Source: Dermanyssus gallinae (lineage: Eukaryota; Arthropoda; Arachnida; Mesostigmata; Dermanyssidae). From it: a stretch of 64,000 nucleotides of DNA. Positions 25,420 to 37,963 of the stretch are shown piece by piece. A program made the translations under genes and the position numbers. The notes beneath the pieces were generated by a model, which searched no databases, was not told where the DNA came from, and saw nothing but the letters and a program-made list of their open reading frames with translations. Every line of letters starts with the position of its first letter. Positions within the stretch are counted from its first letter, which is position 1. The stretch lies in the NCBI GenBank assembly GCA_003439945.1, contig QVRM01002067.1:2454501-2518500 (forward strand), in the 5' to 3' direction.

Positions 25420-28400
25420 GAAGAAAAGAAGACGGCGGGCGAAGACGAGAGCAAGAAGAAGAACAACACTGAGTACACCACCGGGGGTGGAGTGGGGTGC
25501 GGCGGTGTCGGCTGGGCAGCGCCGGTCCGCTGCCTAACGGAGCGGGTTCAGCAGCGAGCCGATGGCCCTTGGTGGGCGGCGGGCTGCTGCTGCTGCTCAG
25601 ACGCCCGCGCGTGTTGTGTGGCGTTCGGCTGTGCTGTCTATAGAGCGCGCGCGTTGGCTCGCCCGCATCCCGCCAAAACAGTCGTCGTCGTCGTCGTCTT
25701 CGCTGCACTCTTTCGCTTTGCTCCCTTTCTCTTTCTTGTTCTTCTTCTGCTGCTGCTGCTGTCCGTTCGTCTCCGCCCTTTCCTTCTTTCTGATTTCTCT
25801 GGGATTCGCGCGAAAAGTGATTACTGGATGGACACTGAGCGGATCTGCTGGCCGATCGATGGTCAAGCGCAAGCAACTAACCTGTCAGTTAGCAAGCCTG
25901 TCGTCAGCCAGTTTGTCCAATGAGCGACAGACTCACCACACTACTGCCAAATGACTAACCAGTACTACTAGTAAGTACTGCTACTACGACAGTACGTAAT
26001 ACAGGTCAATCAATAGGTTATTTAGTTGTTGTTGTCCGTGCCCTGGTCCGCCTCGTTGTCGTGGTCGCCGCTGCGTCGCGTCTGCATCACCGTGGACCGT
26101 AGAGTGGACTCAGAGGATGAAGCGAGATCGGGAGAATCACGGGACACCACGGCAGAGCGAGTGGGAGGAAGGGAAAGAGGGAGATTGTACCAAGTACAGA
26201 GATTACCAACACACTGCAACAACCGATTTGTGCGCTTATTCTTATATTGCAGCCACACTGTCCTTCACACAGATTCGAGAATCGCTGGTTGGTTAAGATT
26301 GTATTCCTTTCGTCGTTGGCGTTATCCTCATCGTCGTCGTCGTCGTGTGTAGACGAGTCACTGATGATTAGTACTCATAGTAACATTTCCATGAATCATC
26401 ATAATCGTCAGCAGCAGCAGCAACACGTTGATCAGCCGGTCTTAGTCCGAGTTGACGACTCCACACTCGTTTGAACACCTACAAATAGCAGCATGAAAAC
26501 ATAACTGACTACTACTACTACAACTACGACGACTCCTGCTAGTTCTGATGAACGAATGAATGAATGAATGTTCGTTGCCTTGAGTGACGCGAACAGAAAT
26601 AGCACGTTATGACACCACACTGATAAGTAGACGCGACAACAACCCACGCACTCATGGACTCATACGGGGCTCACTGTGCACATAGCACATGCACGCTGCT
26701 CGTTCACCTGTTGACTTGGACACTCAGTCACAGACAACAACATTCACATACATTGTGGCTACTCACAACAGCACAGCTAGGAAACAATTACAACAGCATA
26801 AGCAGCAGCAACAACAACAACAACACGCCCAGAGAGGAAACAACCGGCAAGCTATAGGAATGTTGAGTGATTGACGGACTGGCTAAAGGTTCGCCGGTGA
26901 AGTCACGCTACACGGCGACACGCTACCATAGGTTTCTAGCGGCGACAGTCACGACAGTAACGACCGCTTCTTCTTTTTCTTCCTATTCGTCGTTTGTTGC
27001 TGCTGCTGCTGCTAAAGCTGTGGTTGTACTTGTTCGTACTGCGGTTTCTGTTTTTTAACCACCATCAGCCAGTAAATTCTTCGTTCATTCCGTACAAACG
27101 GTGCTAGGAGTCTAGGAATAACCGCAGCAACAGCAACAAACGCGTCGTGTACGTCGTCGTGTTATTGTTGGCTCGTTCGTTGGCCTGCCGCTTCTCGGTG
27201 GTCGTAATATGACTGATTGACTGACTGACTTGTTGGTATCTGTGAGCAACGGCTTGCTTGCTACTTGAGAGCAGCAGATAGCTATCAAAACAGAGATAGG
27301 TGGGCAAAAGGTAAAGCAAAAGTAGATAGCTGTGGAAAAAAGGACAGACAACGACGATGATGACGACGAATAAGCAAGGCAAGGGCCAGTCAATCAACAA
27401 ATCAGCCAGCAAGCCAGTTCAACTGTTTAGTTAGTCAGTCAGTCAGTGAGTCGGTTTGGCAGTAGTTAGCCGGCCGTGGTCGTAATAAGCAAACGCTTCA
27501 ATTGACTGACGGAGGTTGACGCACTCGCAACGTATTAGCTGTTTGCGGTTTAGCCGTTATTGTGGTTTTAAGCAAAGAAGACAAAAACAGGAGAAGAAGG
27601 AGAGGAACAAAGCGAGAGAAAGTGGTGGCGGGATCAAGTAGGAAGTGGTTGTGTTGTTGGTGCTGCTGTTGGCGATGCTAGATGATGGTGGATCGATGTC
27701 CATGTATGTTTTTTGTGTCTTTGTGTGTGCTTTTCTTTCTACTCACACTGTGTCTAGTCTAATGTCATGAATGACAACGACGTCAGCCAACAACTACAGC
27801 GCAGGCTGCGACCGATTGACCGACCACCACCTGCCGCTGAACGCTGGCGTCGTCCGTTTGAGCGCCGACACTCTCCGTTGTCAACGGAGTCAACCCGTCA
27901 CCGGCCATGGACCACGGCCATTGTTATCACTCAATCACCAGCAGCAGTAGCCACATCATCACCAACACCAATCACCACCAACACCACGACCACAAACGCC
28001 GCCAGCACCGGCGACAGGGATACCAATCGTCAACCACAATACCGACCGACCGACCAACAACCGTCAGTTAGACAGTCAGTAGTCAACACTTCTTCTTTAC
28101 GCCCGCCACCTACGCGAGCGATGTTCGTCGATTTGGCCGTTCGCTCGCCTGTATGGAAGGAAGGCTTCTCTCCTTTTAGCCGGCGGCCTGTTAAGCCGCG
28201 TTCAACTGTCTCGGTTATATGGTTGGCATTCTGTCTGGCTGTATCTCTGTCTCTTTGCCTGCCCTCCCTCCCTCCCTATATACAGCAACTGTATGAAAGA
28301 AACGAGAAGGAGGAGGAGGGAACAGAGGAAAGGGAAGCGGTTAATGGTGGTGGTGGTGGTGGTGGTCGCGATGGTGATGGTGATGATGGCGATGATTGAT

Positions 28401-29880
28401 GGATGATGAACTGCTACGAGGCGGCAGTCGATGCGGGCGCTCAAGCTCCAGCAGCGCTGTTCACCACATGCTGGCTCATGAACTAGACAACCTCCGTTGC
28501 CGCCCCCGCCGCAGGACGCCCCCGCCGCAGACGCCCCCGCGGCTGCCAATCGAGGAGGTGGTGACCGAGATCGAGAAAGAACGCGTTAGAGAGAGAGAAG
28601 ATGAACGGTCCAGCCATGTCACCGACGACACGGACTTTCAATTCGCTCGCGTTTTGCTGCTGCTGCTGCTTTCAATGTTGCTAGGCTTCTTGTCGTTTGA
28701 CACCGCCCTAAAAGAGCTGTTGTTATTGCTAGTGATGATGCTGTGGTTGTTGTTGTTGTTGTTGTTGATATTACGTTAGTCATAGCCATACAAGTCGAGT
28801 ACAACGATAGTGAGATAATCGCAAAGCGCGCAAGGAGCGCAGCGTTCGTTGCGACCAACGCCCGCAACAGCCAACGAGTATCACGCGGCTGGAGTTAAAC
28901 CGACCGGTGCATTGCTGTCTATCTGTCGAGATAACAAATCAAACGTAAACACACCGACCACGCGTGTGCAAGTATTCTAATCTAAATAATCGACGCGTCA
29001 AATATCAAATAAAGCCATACGCGCCAAGAGAGCCGTAGCAAAACAAATTCTGGTTAGTAGCCAGGTGATTGATTGATTGTCGTTTGTTACATGGAGATAT
29101 ACAAAAAGGGGAAGAGGGGCGAGGTAGGAGATGAACCTTGTCGTCTACTGTATAAACGAACGTTATTACTCTAAGTATAGCCTTTATTGGTAACAACTTG
29201 CATGACTAGTTTGGGACTCACAAACCCACCAAACCGTGGCGGATTCTTTTTCTCCACCTAACCCCCTCCCTCATCACTTGAGTTTGGCTGGCTGGAAAGG
29301 CTATCTGAGCTAAACTCATTGTCGTCTGCTCGCGTTCCCTTTCCTTGTTTTTCTTGGTTTCCGTCGTTTCCTGGCGCTCCCGTTGCAGACCATCATCATC
29401 ATCGTCAATCTATCAGCTGATTTTCTCACATTTATGGTTGTTGTCTTTGGTCATCGGATGCCCGTCAGTGATAATCGAGTCGGCAGAGCACATACTACTT
29501 ACTACTCTTGGACCTCAACAACGATCATCACGTTTGACGAAGGCGACCAACCGTTACTCTTTCCCTCTACGCGACTTCTCCTGGCCATCTCGCCTGGCAA
29601 CCAAACTACAATCAGCTTCACTGCTGCTGCTGCTGCTGCTGCTTCTGCTTCCGCCGCTGTCGCTCCTGCTAGCCCGGCAAATTCAATTTCTCTCGACTGG
29701 TCAAATCCCTCGTGCAAAATGAACAAACAGCATGGCAACTCTACTACTACTACTACTACTACTACGAACATCAACTGCGACCACCAAGCATCGCCCAGTA
29801 CTCGATCCGATGGCTTGGCTTCCCGTCTCACACGTCGCATGCAGGAGAGAAAATCATTGACAAATAGATACCACACATTG
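25420..29880. promoter_or_regulatory. GC-richer, triplet-repeat upstream region of ceramide synthase
   Basis: This 4.4 kb lies directly upstream of the start codon. It is CpG-richer than the rest and full of short (CAG)n, (GTC)n, (ACA)n, (GGT)n and (CTA)n tracts, for example at 25679-25700, 26334-26346, 27000-27013, 28346-28368 and 29620-29645. Overlapping ORFs on both strands are repeat-derived (poly-Leu, poly-Ser, poly-Thr). Promoter and 5' UTR content is inferred from position only. Confidence 0.4.
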
Positions 29881-30690
29881 ATATGATATGGCGTTCATTT
29901 ATTCTTAATAGTAGTTTCTCATTTGTGCTGCATCTTCATATAGGCACATGGCTAGTGCGAAGTATATGTACACGTTACAGTAATATTTCATACACCATCA
30001 CGATAGTCATAATGTATATAATCTTGTTTTATACATCATCACTACCGTGAGTTTTTATATTGCTCTACTGCTATTGAGACGCGCCGTGGGAGACCTAAGA
30101 CGAGGCGAAGCGCTTTCTGACGCTGATGAAGCGGGGTTTATGACACGGCATGAGAAAGACCGGATACCTCCAAACCATCTGTTAGGTGACTCTGGGCATA
30201 CGCGTGATACATTGCCTTTAGGCATTGGCGAGAAGCAATTTTGCGAGTGCGGTATAAAACGGCTACGCCTCTGACAATTTTTTTCCTGGCACGTTTCGCG
30301 TGCGCCTGGAACATCAGGTGTTCGTCAAGAACGATACCCAGGATTTCGTTTCAACCAGTATATCAAGCATGCAGTCGCATGTAAAAGCTTCAGGATTGAT
30401 TGTGGTTTGGCCTCTTGGAGTTTCACACTGAAAAAATCTTTTTTTAACCAATTAATTATCCAATTTGGACAACTTGGCGTCTTTCAGAGATGAATGAGCG
30501 CACCCACCTTATAAAATGTTCAATCGACCAATAAGTAGAGAGTTGTTCTTTTTTAAATAATGTCTAGATCCACTGTATCAGAGGTCTTCCTAAGGTCAAT
30601 AACTACCGCTGCTACGATCTTCTTTAATGAGATCTGTTTCCTTATTTCCTCAACAAATCTACCACAGGCACAGCCGTCAACATATTGGGT
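29880..30690 (-). mobile_element. CR1/Jockey-like LINE 3' fragment with internal deletion
   Basis: Its minus-strand 3' UTR (29880-30045) matches the 3' UTR at 32410-32560: CTAGTGCGAAGTATATGTAC and the flanking bases are shared. The RT part (30046-30690) matches 32930-33700, with the RT-to-UTR junction at 30046 showing a deletion. Many stops. Confidence 0.8.
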
Positions 30691-30939
30691 CGAAAACTAA
30701 ACTGAACGTAATGTTTTTTGATGAAATTTCGATTGAAGTTGATGATGACGATGAATTAATGTGTGAGCACATATCAGCGAAAACGCTTCACTATGTATGT
30801 ATGTATATATGAGACAACAACAGACATATTGAGGGAGAGACAAACATTTTAAACAACATGATCCAAACGGAACGAGTAGCTTGAAATGCTACGGCTGCTG
30901 GCAAAGTTCATTAATTTACTCATTTAAATATTCGCTTCC

Positions 30940-31950
30940 TCCAGTAAAAGCATTATTTATATATTGGCAAAATTTACGCCAATTTCTAATTCAGGCGGCG
31001 GATCCAGGCGCATTAAAGCAGATCTTCAAAACGCATTGTTCGATGCTTTCTAGCCCCGTCCCGATGACAAGAAGCACCGATTCGAGTGAAAATAAGCGTT
31101 CTTCTTTTAGATGTTTGTTAATTTTCGTGAAAGATGAAGAAATCGCACGGTCCTGTGCAATTTGTATCGTCCTCTCTTTGACGCAATAGAGACGAATTTA
31201 ACTTGAATTCTAATTGGCCAGACGGATGAATAAACTGGGTGCTTTAGCAGCATGACTTCAGGTGCGGCGAGAAAAACCTCGGTGTTTTCAGTTCGGTGGC
31301 CTGGCACGTTATTGTAATGCAGAAACCATCGCCCAAAAACTTTTTTGATCTCTTCCTGATGAGCGGAATCAAAGAATTTGAAAGCTATTCCGCAGTATAC
31401 CAATTGCTCGTCACTTCTTCCAGTTCAACTATGGCCATAATTTCACTTCTGGAGAAGAAGATGGTGACCATCAATCAACTTGCCCGCCGACCGTTGGTGC
31501 TTCATTTTGTCACTGGAGGCGCTTCAACCACTGCTATCTCCGGGAATCGAGTAGGGGGTCATCAAAATGCACCCAAGTCTCATGATGCGAGTCTCGAGAA
31601 CAAAGGGAGCTCTCGAGCCACAAAGACCCGTGTCTCTATTATTGTCCTGCGGAAAATCACGAGGTACCTATCGAACACATCTTTTGGTGAGACCGAGGTG
31701 GTCATACAAGATGGATTTTGGGCCTGGATGCCAAGTCCCCCCGTAAGAACGGAGGGACTTCCAGGGCCAAAATCTTCTCTACCTATGCGCATGTTATAAG
31801 CTTTCGTAACGTTCACACGAGCCACATTTGCATCGTCCATTGGTGCTTTTGGACGTCCTTCGCGATTCTTCATCATACACACTGAAATGCCCGGTTTCAA
31901 ATAATCGCTATTATTAATAAGCACACTTCAGGGATGAGTCGGAGTACTCT
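30940..31950 (-). pseudogene. Mariner relic (transposase)
   Basis: The minus strand reads REGRPKAPMDDANVARVNVT (linker region) and, 500 bp on, FGRWFLHYNNVPGHRTENTE and VFLAAPEVMLLKHPVYSSVW. The latter matches the second catalytic block (WFLHHDNAPAHR...) and the HPPYSPDL block. Catalytic Asp residues are replaced (NN for DN), so it is inactive. Confidence 0.7.
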
Positions 31951-32409
31951 TTTGCACTTAATTATCGCTCGAATTTGTACGAAGGAACAATACGCGGCTC
32001 AATCTTTGGGTACGACTGGGTACATACACGCCATTTTTCAAACCGTTGTCTGTGGAAGAATCAACTTGAATGTTCCACCCAAGGATCAAGAACGACGGCG
32101 CTATCCTCTACTAGATTCCATTCTTAACTCACTTTCCCCCAAGCAAGAAATTTCTAAAAGTGTCTTCAAGTTTATACGTACAAACGTCGGCTAAGCGATA
32201 CACGGAGCGAAGAGCAACGAAGAAAGCGCAATAGAGAAAGCCATATGAAATCTGTGAAACGCAGTTTGCTCTACCAAGACCAAAATAGTTGACCTTAAAT
32301 ATTTGATATTAAGCTTGAACAGTCTTTTGCTATCATAGCTAGCTAATTAGATTGTATGTGCAGTGTTCCTTGAGCCCAAACGTAAATGATTTGCGCTGAG
32401 CAATAATGA

Positions 32410-35400
32410 TATTATATGATATGACGTTTATTGATACTTAATTGTAGTTTCTCATTTGTGTTACAACTTCATATAGCCACAGGATAGTGCGAAGTATATG
32501 TACAAGTTACAGTAAGATTTTATACATTATCACCGTAGTATCTCGTATTATTGCAATTACTTATCTATGGATTGTGTACATGTTTACATAGTTATGGTTT
32601 AATCAGAAGCAAGTAAGGTTAAATAGTGCGTTCTCGCAGTGTCTTTGAATTGACTAGGCGATATAATTGTCGTAATGTCACTAGGCAACTTGTTCCACAA
32701 GGTAGCACCTAAATTACAGAGCGCAAACCTTGATTGTGTACTTGTGGCCGAGGAGACAATGAGCAAGTGAGATGCCTAGCCTCGGGTGTTTTGGGTCCTT
32801 GCAGATTCGATAAGGCCAACTAGGTTGGGATTATGACAAAAAAGAATACGTTTTAATTCGACAACTATGGTAAATTTAATTAGGTATGGTGACGGGAGCA
32901 CTGAGAGTTCTGTATATTGTTATATTGATATTGAGACGCAATGTGGGAGACCTAAGACAAGGCGAAGTTTTCTGAAGCAGATACAGCGTAGTTATATGAG
33001 ACGCATAAGAAAGACCGTACATCTCCACACCATATGTTAAGTGGGGCTGTACATACGCGTAATACATTGCCGTGAGGCATTGGCGGGGAAGGATTTTGCG
33101 AGTGCGGCATATGGTGGCTACGCCACTGGCCATTTTTTTTCCTGACATGTTTTACATGCGCCTGGAACGTCAGTAATTCGTCTAGAACAATACCCAGGAA
33201 CTTCATTTCAACTAGCATATCAAGCGTGCGGTCGCATGCAAAAGCTTTAGGATTGATTGTCGTTTGGCGCCTTGTAGTTTTAAATTGAACAACTCCTGTT
33301 TTTGACCAATTAATGTAGAGGCCGTTATTTCTGAATCATAGAGATAGCCTCTCAATATCCTCACGAATTATTGCCTCAACCATTTGGAGAGAGTCGCCCA
33401 CGAATAAAGCCGTTGTGTCGTCAGCAAACAAGGTTAGTTTAGCATAATTTGGAATACTAAAAATATCGTTAACAAAAGTATTAAATAATAGCGAACCACT
33501 GATGCTCCCTTGAGCCATTCTAATTGAAATATTTTCTACACGGGAAAGGGATTGTCCTATTTGGACTACTTGGCGTCTTTCAGAAATGAATAAGCGCACC
33601 CACCTGATATTTTTAAGAGAATGTCTAGATCAACTGTATCAAATGCCTTTCTAAGGTCAATAAATACCGCTGCTACCGTCTTCTTTAATTGTATCTGAAT
33701 CCGTATTTCTTCCACAAAATCCATCACCGGCACAGTCGTCGACAGCTTGGGCTGAAAACCGAACTGCCTACCATGTAAGACGTTATGTTCTGCGACAAAT
33801 TCTCTAAACTGTTCAATAATGCATTTTTCAAAGACTTTTGATATGGGCGCGGGAATGCTGACAGGTCTGTAGTTGTCTCGGCACAGGCGATTCCCGCCTT
33901 TGAACAATGGAACCACACGGTATAGCCTTAACACATTGGGGTATACTTCTGTTCTGATGGAAAGATTGATAATATACTCAAGAGGTGATGCGAGTGCATC
34001 CGCAGCCCTACGGAGAATCTGTGATGGAATCTGTTCAGGGGCGGTGGAGCATATTTTGACATTTTGTAGAAGGTGGTGAATTTTGTGAACGTTGACTGGC
34101 TGCAGGGAGATTTGCTCGGCAGGCGCCAGAAGGTTATCCGGAATGGCGTACTTCGATGAGCACTCGCTGTCACGGGTAACATATGTCGCGTAGTAGTTGT
34201 TGAATATGTTATCTAACGTAGTTTCATCAGTGACGAGTTCTCCGTTTACAAGTTACAGGTCGGATTGCCTCCTAAGGACCCCGCCAGCTATTAACTCTGT
34301 CTGTAACAATCTTGCATTTCGCCTCTATTCTACATTTACGTGAGAGGCCTGTCACCCCGTTCCTGAGCATACGATAAGTTTTACATTTGTTATCGTGTGT
34401 GGGGTCAGCTCTGTGTTTAGTGTACGTCTGTTCCTTTTCTTTAATAAGAGCATATAATTCCGGTGTCACCCAGTTTTTCCGACCTGCGTTCCCCGAGTTA
34501 GTTGTCTTGATCTTAGTACTATTACGCTTCACCGCCGACATAACTATTTCTCTAACTAATTTAAATGCCTCGTTGACGTCATGCAGCCCGTGTAGGTCGT
34601 CCCACATAGACGACGACAGTTCGGCGGTTATTTGATCATAGTTAACTTTGAATTTTGGACACTCGTTGGCTGTCGACGGTTTCGATTTTAGACTAATAAA
34701 TGTGTTAAAATAATCAGAAAAAGTGGTCGTAAGAATGCAGGAGGCGATACTTGACTTGGGTGGAACATTTTATTGCAATAATTTGCATATTACTAATATG
34801 CAAATAATAATAAGAACTTTAATTGAATTAAATATGATCTATGCCTGTTTCGGTGATACGTTGGCCATGGGCAGTGTCCGCACAAGCGACCCTGGTCGAC
34901 AGATCCATCATCTCTCGAAAGTTATACGAGTGTAATTAGTCGTTTAGGTAAGTTACATATGACCCGCCCCTATCTAATAAGTCAATGTTCGCGTCACCAA
35001 GGCAGATTGTGTTTAGACTGTCCATTTTTGGGAGTAATTCTTCAAGTGCATACAAGAAATCCTAGCGCCTCTTCGACGGTTGCCTGTAGAATGACCCCAC
35101 AACCGTGCCCTGACCATTGGCAAACACCTCAACAAAAATACTTTCGCATCGGGAGTCTGCCGGGAGGAGTAGTTTGAGATCGTTCCGCTCGCGCAGCTCA
35201 TAATCATCTCTGATAAACAACGCCACACCTCCACCCGGCTCATTACGGCAATCAACAAATGGGTTATAATTATTAATTTGAGAAGCGGCAGTCTCCTGTG
35301 ACCAGATACGAGTTTCCGACAAAGCAATTAAAGACGGGGGGCAAGGAGGCAGATGTAGTATTGTTTCAATGTCGTGAACATGAGACTTGGCACCATTAAT

Positions 35401-36770
35401 ATTGCAGTGTATTCCGTAAAAAGAGTCAAGTTCTGTTCTAAGCTCTGTCACATTAATTGTCTAATAATAATAATAATAATATAAAGACTATTTGCGACCG
35501 ACCAGAGCATCAAGATCGGTGTCGGTTGTCACATCCCGCCAGGGAGCATTGCTGTTGAGACGGATTTGTACACGGCAGTCTGATATTCGTACATCAGAAA
35601 TTTTCTTGTTGTTGTTGCTTCCCTGGCAGCCGCCTAGAACGCTCGACCTCGGCTTCACTTCCCGGCATCTTCGTTGCACTTCAGGTTTCTTCCATCGACA
35701 AACAAACCGCACCAGCAATTGGGAGCGGTCGGTAATGTTTTTCCCGTTGATCATACGAGTTCGGAAGCAGCGGTGGTCGATGTCCCGTTCATCAAGTTTC
35801 ACATCTAGTTGCTGGCAAAGTTCAATGACCGTCGCGTGCACTTCCTCGTCCGTATCCTTCTTTTTTGCGGGAATTCCATTAAATATTACATCCGACCGAC
35901 GACGTACTGGTCCTTAAACGTACGTCCGGCCGATGCCAACTCCGCTAGCGCCTTTGCGCCAGCCGACATCTCTTTAACTGTGGTAACGGTTAAGCGGACC
36001 TCTTGCACAGCGGCCAAAGCTTCCTCCACTGAATTAATATGATATTCCATAGTGGTTTCATTCTTTGTGTTAGGTCCTGGACTTCTGCTTCAAGTCGCTC
36101 AACTTTACCGGATTGGTGGAGCCGTTATCTCTCTCGCTGCCGCTGCTGTTGGGGACTGCACTGTTGTCGTTGGAAGCGGCCGTATTAATAACAACTGAAT
36201 TACGTGGTTTTTTGTGCTATTTCCCGTAGTAACGCGGTTAATTTTACAGCATGGGCAGCACCATTGAAATGATGAATTATCAGATTTCCTTTTGTTGATC
36301 ACTGTCATAATAACGTCGACACATCTCTGATGGTAGTGAGATGAACATGTATAACAAATTATAGGCGCCCGGTTTACCGTCGTGCGGCATTTTCCGCATA
36401 CTTGGTTTAGTGAACGACCAGAATCATCGTGAGACACACCCATTACTGACATTTTACTGGGTTTACTTGAGGTCTTCCTGATATTTGTTGATTGCGGCAT
36501 CACTACGGGAATGCAGGTCGATGTGCGCGTCGAAGGTAAAAAACACTGGTAAACGGGTCCAAAATGCTGAAATACTAGCGCGTGAGCACCAGGGATCAGC
36601 TTGTACACTTCATTTGTTGGGTGATTTGCTCTACCATGTTGCAAATTACGAGATTTTCGGAAGCTCAAAGAAACGCGTCCGATCATCAACAGATCCCAGA
36701 CACGACGAATACAAATTATGTTGTTAGCTGACATCGATATGCTCATAACCGTTCGTTTTAGTTACGTATA
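32410..36770 (-). mobile_element. CR1/Jockey-like LINE, nearly full length but broken
   Basis: Reading from 36770 down: ORF1 (36746-36105 and 35841-35488) has a PHD-type Cys/His cluster (CGKCR, CYTCSSHYHQRC, CCPCC), then an RNA-binding-like segment. ORF2 has an AP-endonuclease part (35451-35062: NINGAKSHVHDIE, LIALSETRIW, GGGVALFIRDDYEL, VGSFYRQPS) and a linker (34607-34272). RT pieces follow in several frames (33934-33336: RVVPLFKGGNRLCRDNYRPV, FIDLRKAFDTV, LTLFADDTTALFVG). The 3' end is at about 32410, with an ATGATAT-type terminal repeat. Frameshifts and stops make it inactive. ORF1 plus endonuclease plus RT is the classical LINE order. Confidence 0.87.
35488..36746 (-). pseudogene. LINE ORF1 with PHD-type zinc finger (broken)
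   Basis: The finger spacing (CxxC-x11-CxxC-x4-HxxC, then CCxxC) is that of PHD fingers in CR1-family ORF1 proteins. In that family it is presumed to bind nucleic acid or chromatin. The frame breaks between 36105 and 35841. Confidence 0.75.
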
Positions 36771-37249
36771 CACTTTTATTTTTAGGTCTGTGACTTCCTA
36801 CTTACTCACTGCTGCTTAATTGTTTACGGAATCATCCATCTGCCCGATTTTTTTGATGAAGTTTACTTTCGATGAAAGCATTGAGTTGGTCAAGTTACTC
36901 AGACATGCAATTAAAAATTTAACGAGTGACTTACAGTGCTCAAATTGGCTAAACTTCGTTCACATATGTTGCGTATGTTAGCCTATGAAGAACATATATT
37001 TGTCAAATAAATATGGAATTGCGTTCTAAATCACTCGTTAGGTTTTTGTTATATATATATATATATATATATATATACTAACTTAATGCGTCGCTTACGG
37101 CCATATGCTGAACAATTTTGGTCGAAAACAATAGACATGCAAATTTAGCTGACGTTAGACGACGGTGCGGAACTCTCGATTTCTGAAAGAGGGAAGTCGG
37201 ACGATGTCGTGTGATGTGCTGAGTGAAATAAATGAGGTGTGCCGTAGAC

Positions 37250-37954
37250 GTCCGTGTTCGACTTCTTTATCATTGCTACTAGGATGATAATGGGAAAAAG
37301 GAAGAAGAAGATGGAAAGGGTAGGGGCGACTCTAGCCAATTGCCGGATAGCCCTCACACAAAAAATAGTACATGGCGGTAATAATACTACTTTTTCTGAT
37401 CTGGTTTCAACTCTACAGAGCCCCTTTAACGCCTGGTACCTGGAAGATGCCAGCCGGTGTGGTAACACAGACTTCGCGGCGGAAGTTCTACACTTCGAGG
37501 ATCTGGGAGAGGTAAAACTCAAGGCTTCTAAGTGTAATGTCTTAGTTATAGGATAGGCAATCCACGAGAGCCAGAGGAAGCTATCGAAATAAATATGCAG
37601 GCACTTCGCCGAGTAATTCACAAGATGCATGATGACCTAGATGTTCTAGGGGCTTCCGTCATATGAGAGGCCCTTGTACGAATCCGCTCGCCTTTGACAA
37701 CTATGCACCCGCAGGCGGCCCTCTGTCTGTAGAGGCACAGTCTTGGTTCATCAAGATTTAACAATATGTTGCGAGTATACCCGACTTTCAAACAAGTCGA
37801 AAGCCTTGCTGCTTACGACGAGACTACTGGGGTTATTCTAAGCGAGGCGTTAAGCGTTAGTTTAGAAAGAAGCGTATGGTAAAGAGCATGCCTTCCAACA
37901 GGCTTCGGAGGCCTTGGTAAGATTGGAAAGACTGCAGATTTGCCGCAACCTTCA
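37250..37954 (+). mobile_element. Older RLE LINE relic, left half (interrupted)
   Basis: It reads LVSTLQSPFNAWYLEDASRC and LKASKCNVLVIG (RT motifs C and D). Later come GFGGLGKIGKTADL and SMLHIY, matching WYLDDGTIGG and FGGLGIRSTADL of the intact copy. It has stops and frameshifts. The minus-strand element at 37964-40305 interrupts it; it resumes at 40315. Confidence 0.8.
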
Positions 37955-37963
37955 ATGCTGCAT
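37955..37963. repeat. Target-site duplication, left copy (atgctgcat)
   Basis: Identical 9-mer to 40306-40314, bounding the inserted RLE LINE. Confidence 0.8.

Noticed and set aside
25147..25923. Plus-strand ORF of 258 codons over ceramide synthase exon 1
   Set aside because: It is antisense to a well-supported exon and its far half is repeat-driven (Leu, Ala, Cys runs).
27767..28779. ORFs of 127-210 codons at 27.8-28.8 kb
   Set aside because: They are dominated by Thr, Gly, Leu and Arg runs from triplet repeats, with no domain and equal-length ORFs on the other strand.
35492..36042. Plus-strand ORFs over the LINE ORF1
   Set aside because: They are shadows of the minus-strand LINE ORF1, which has the zinc-finger signature.
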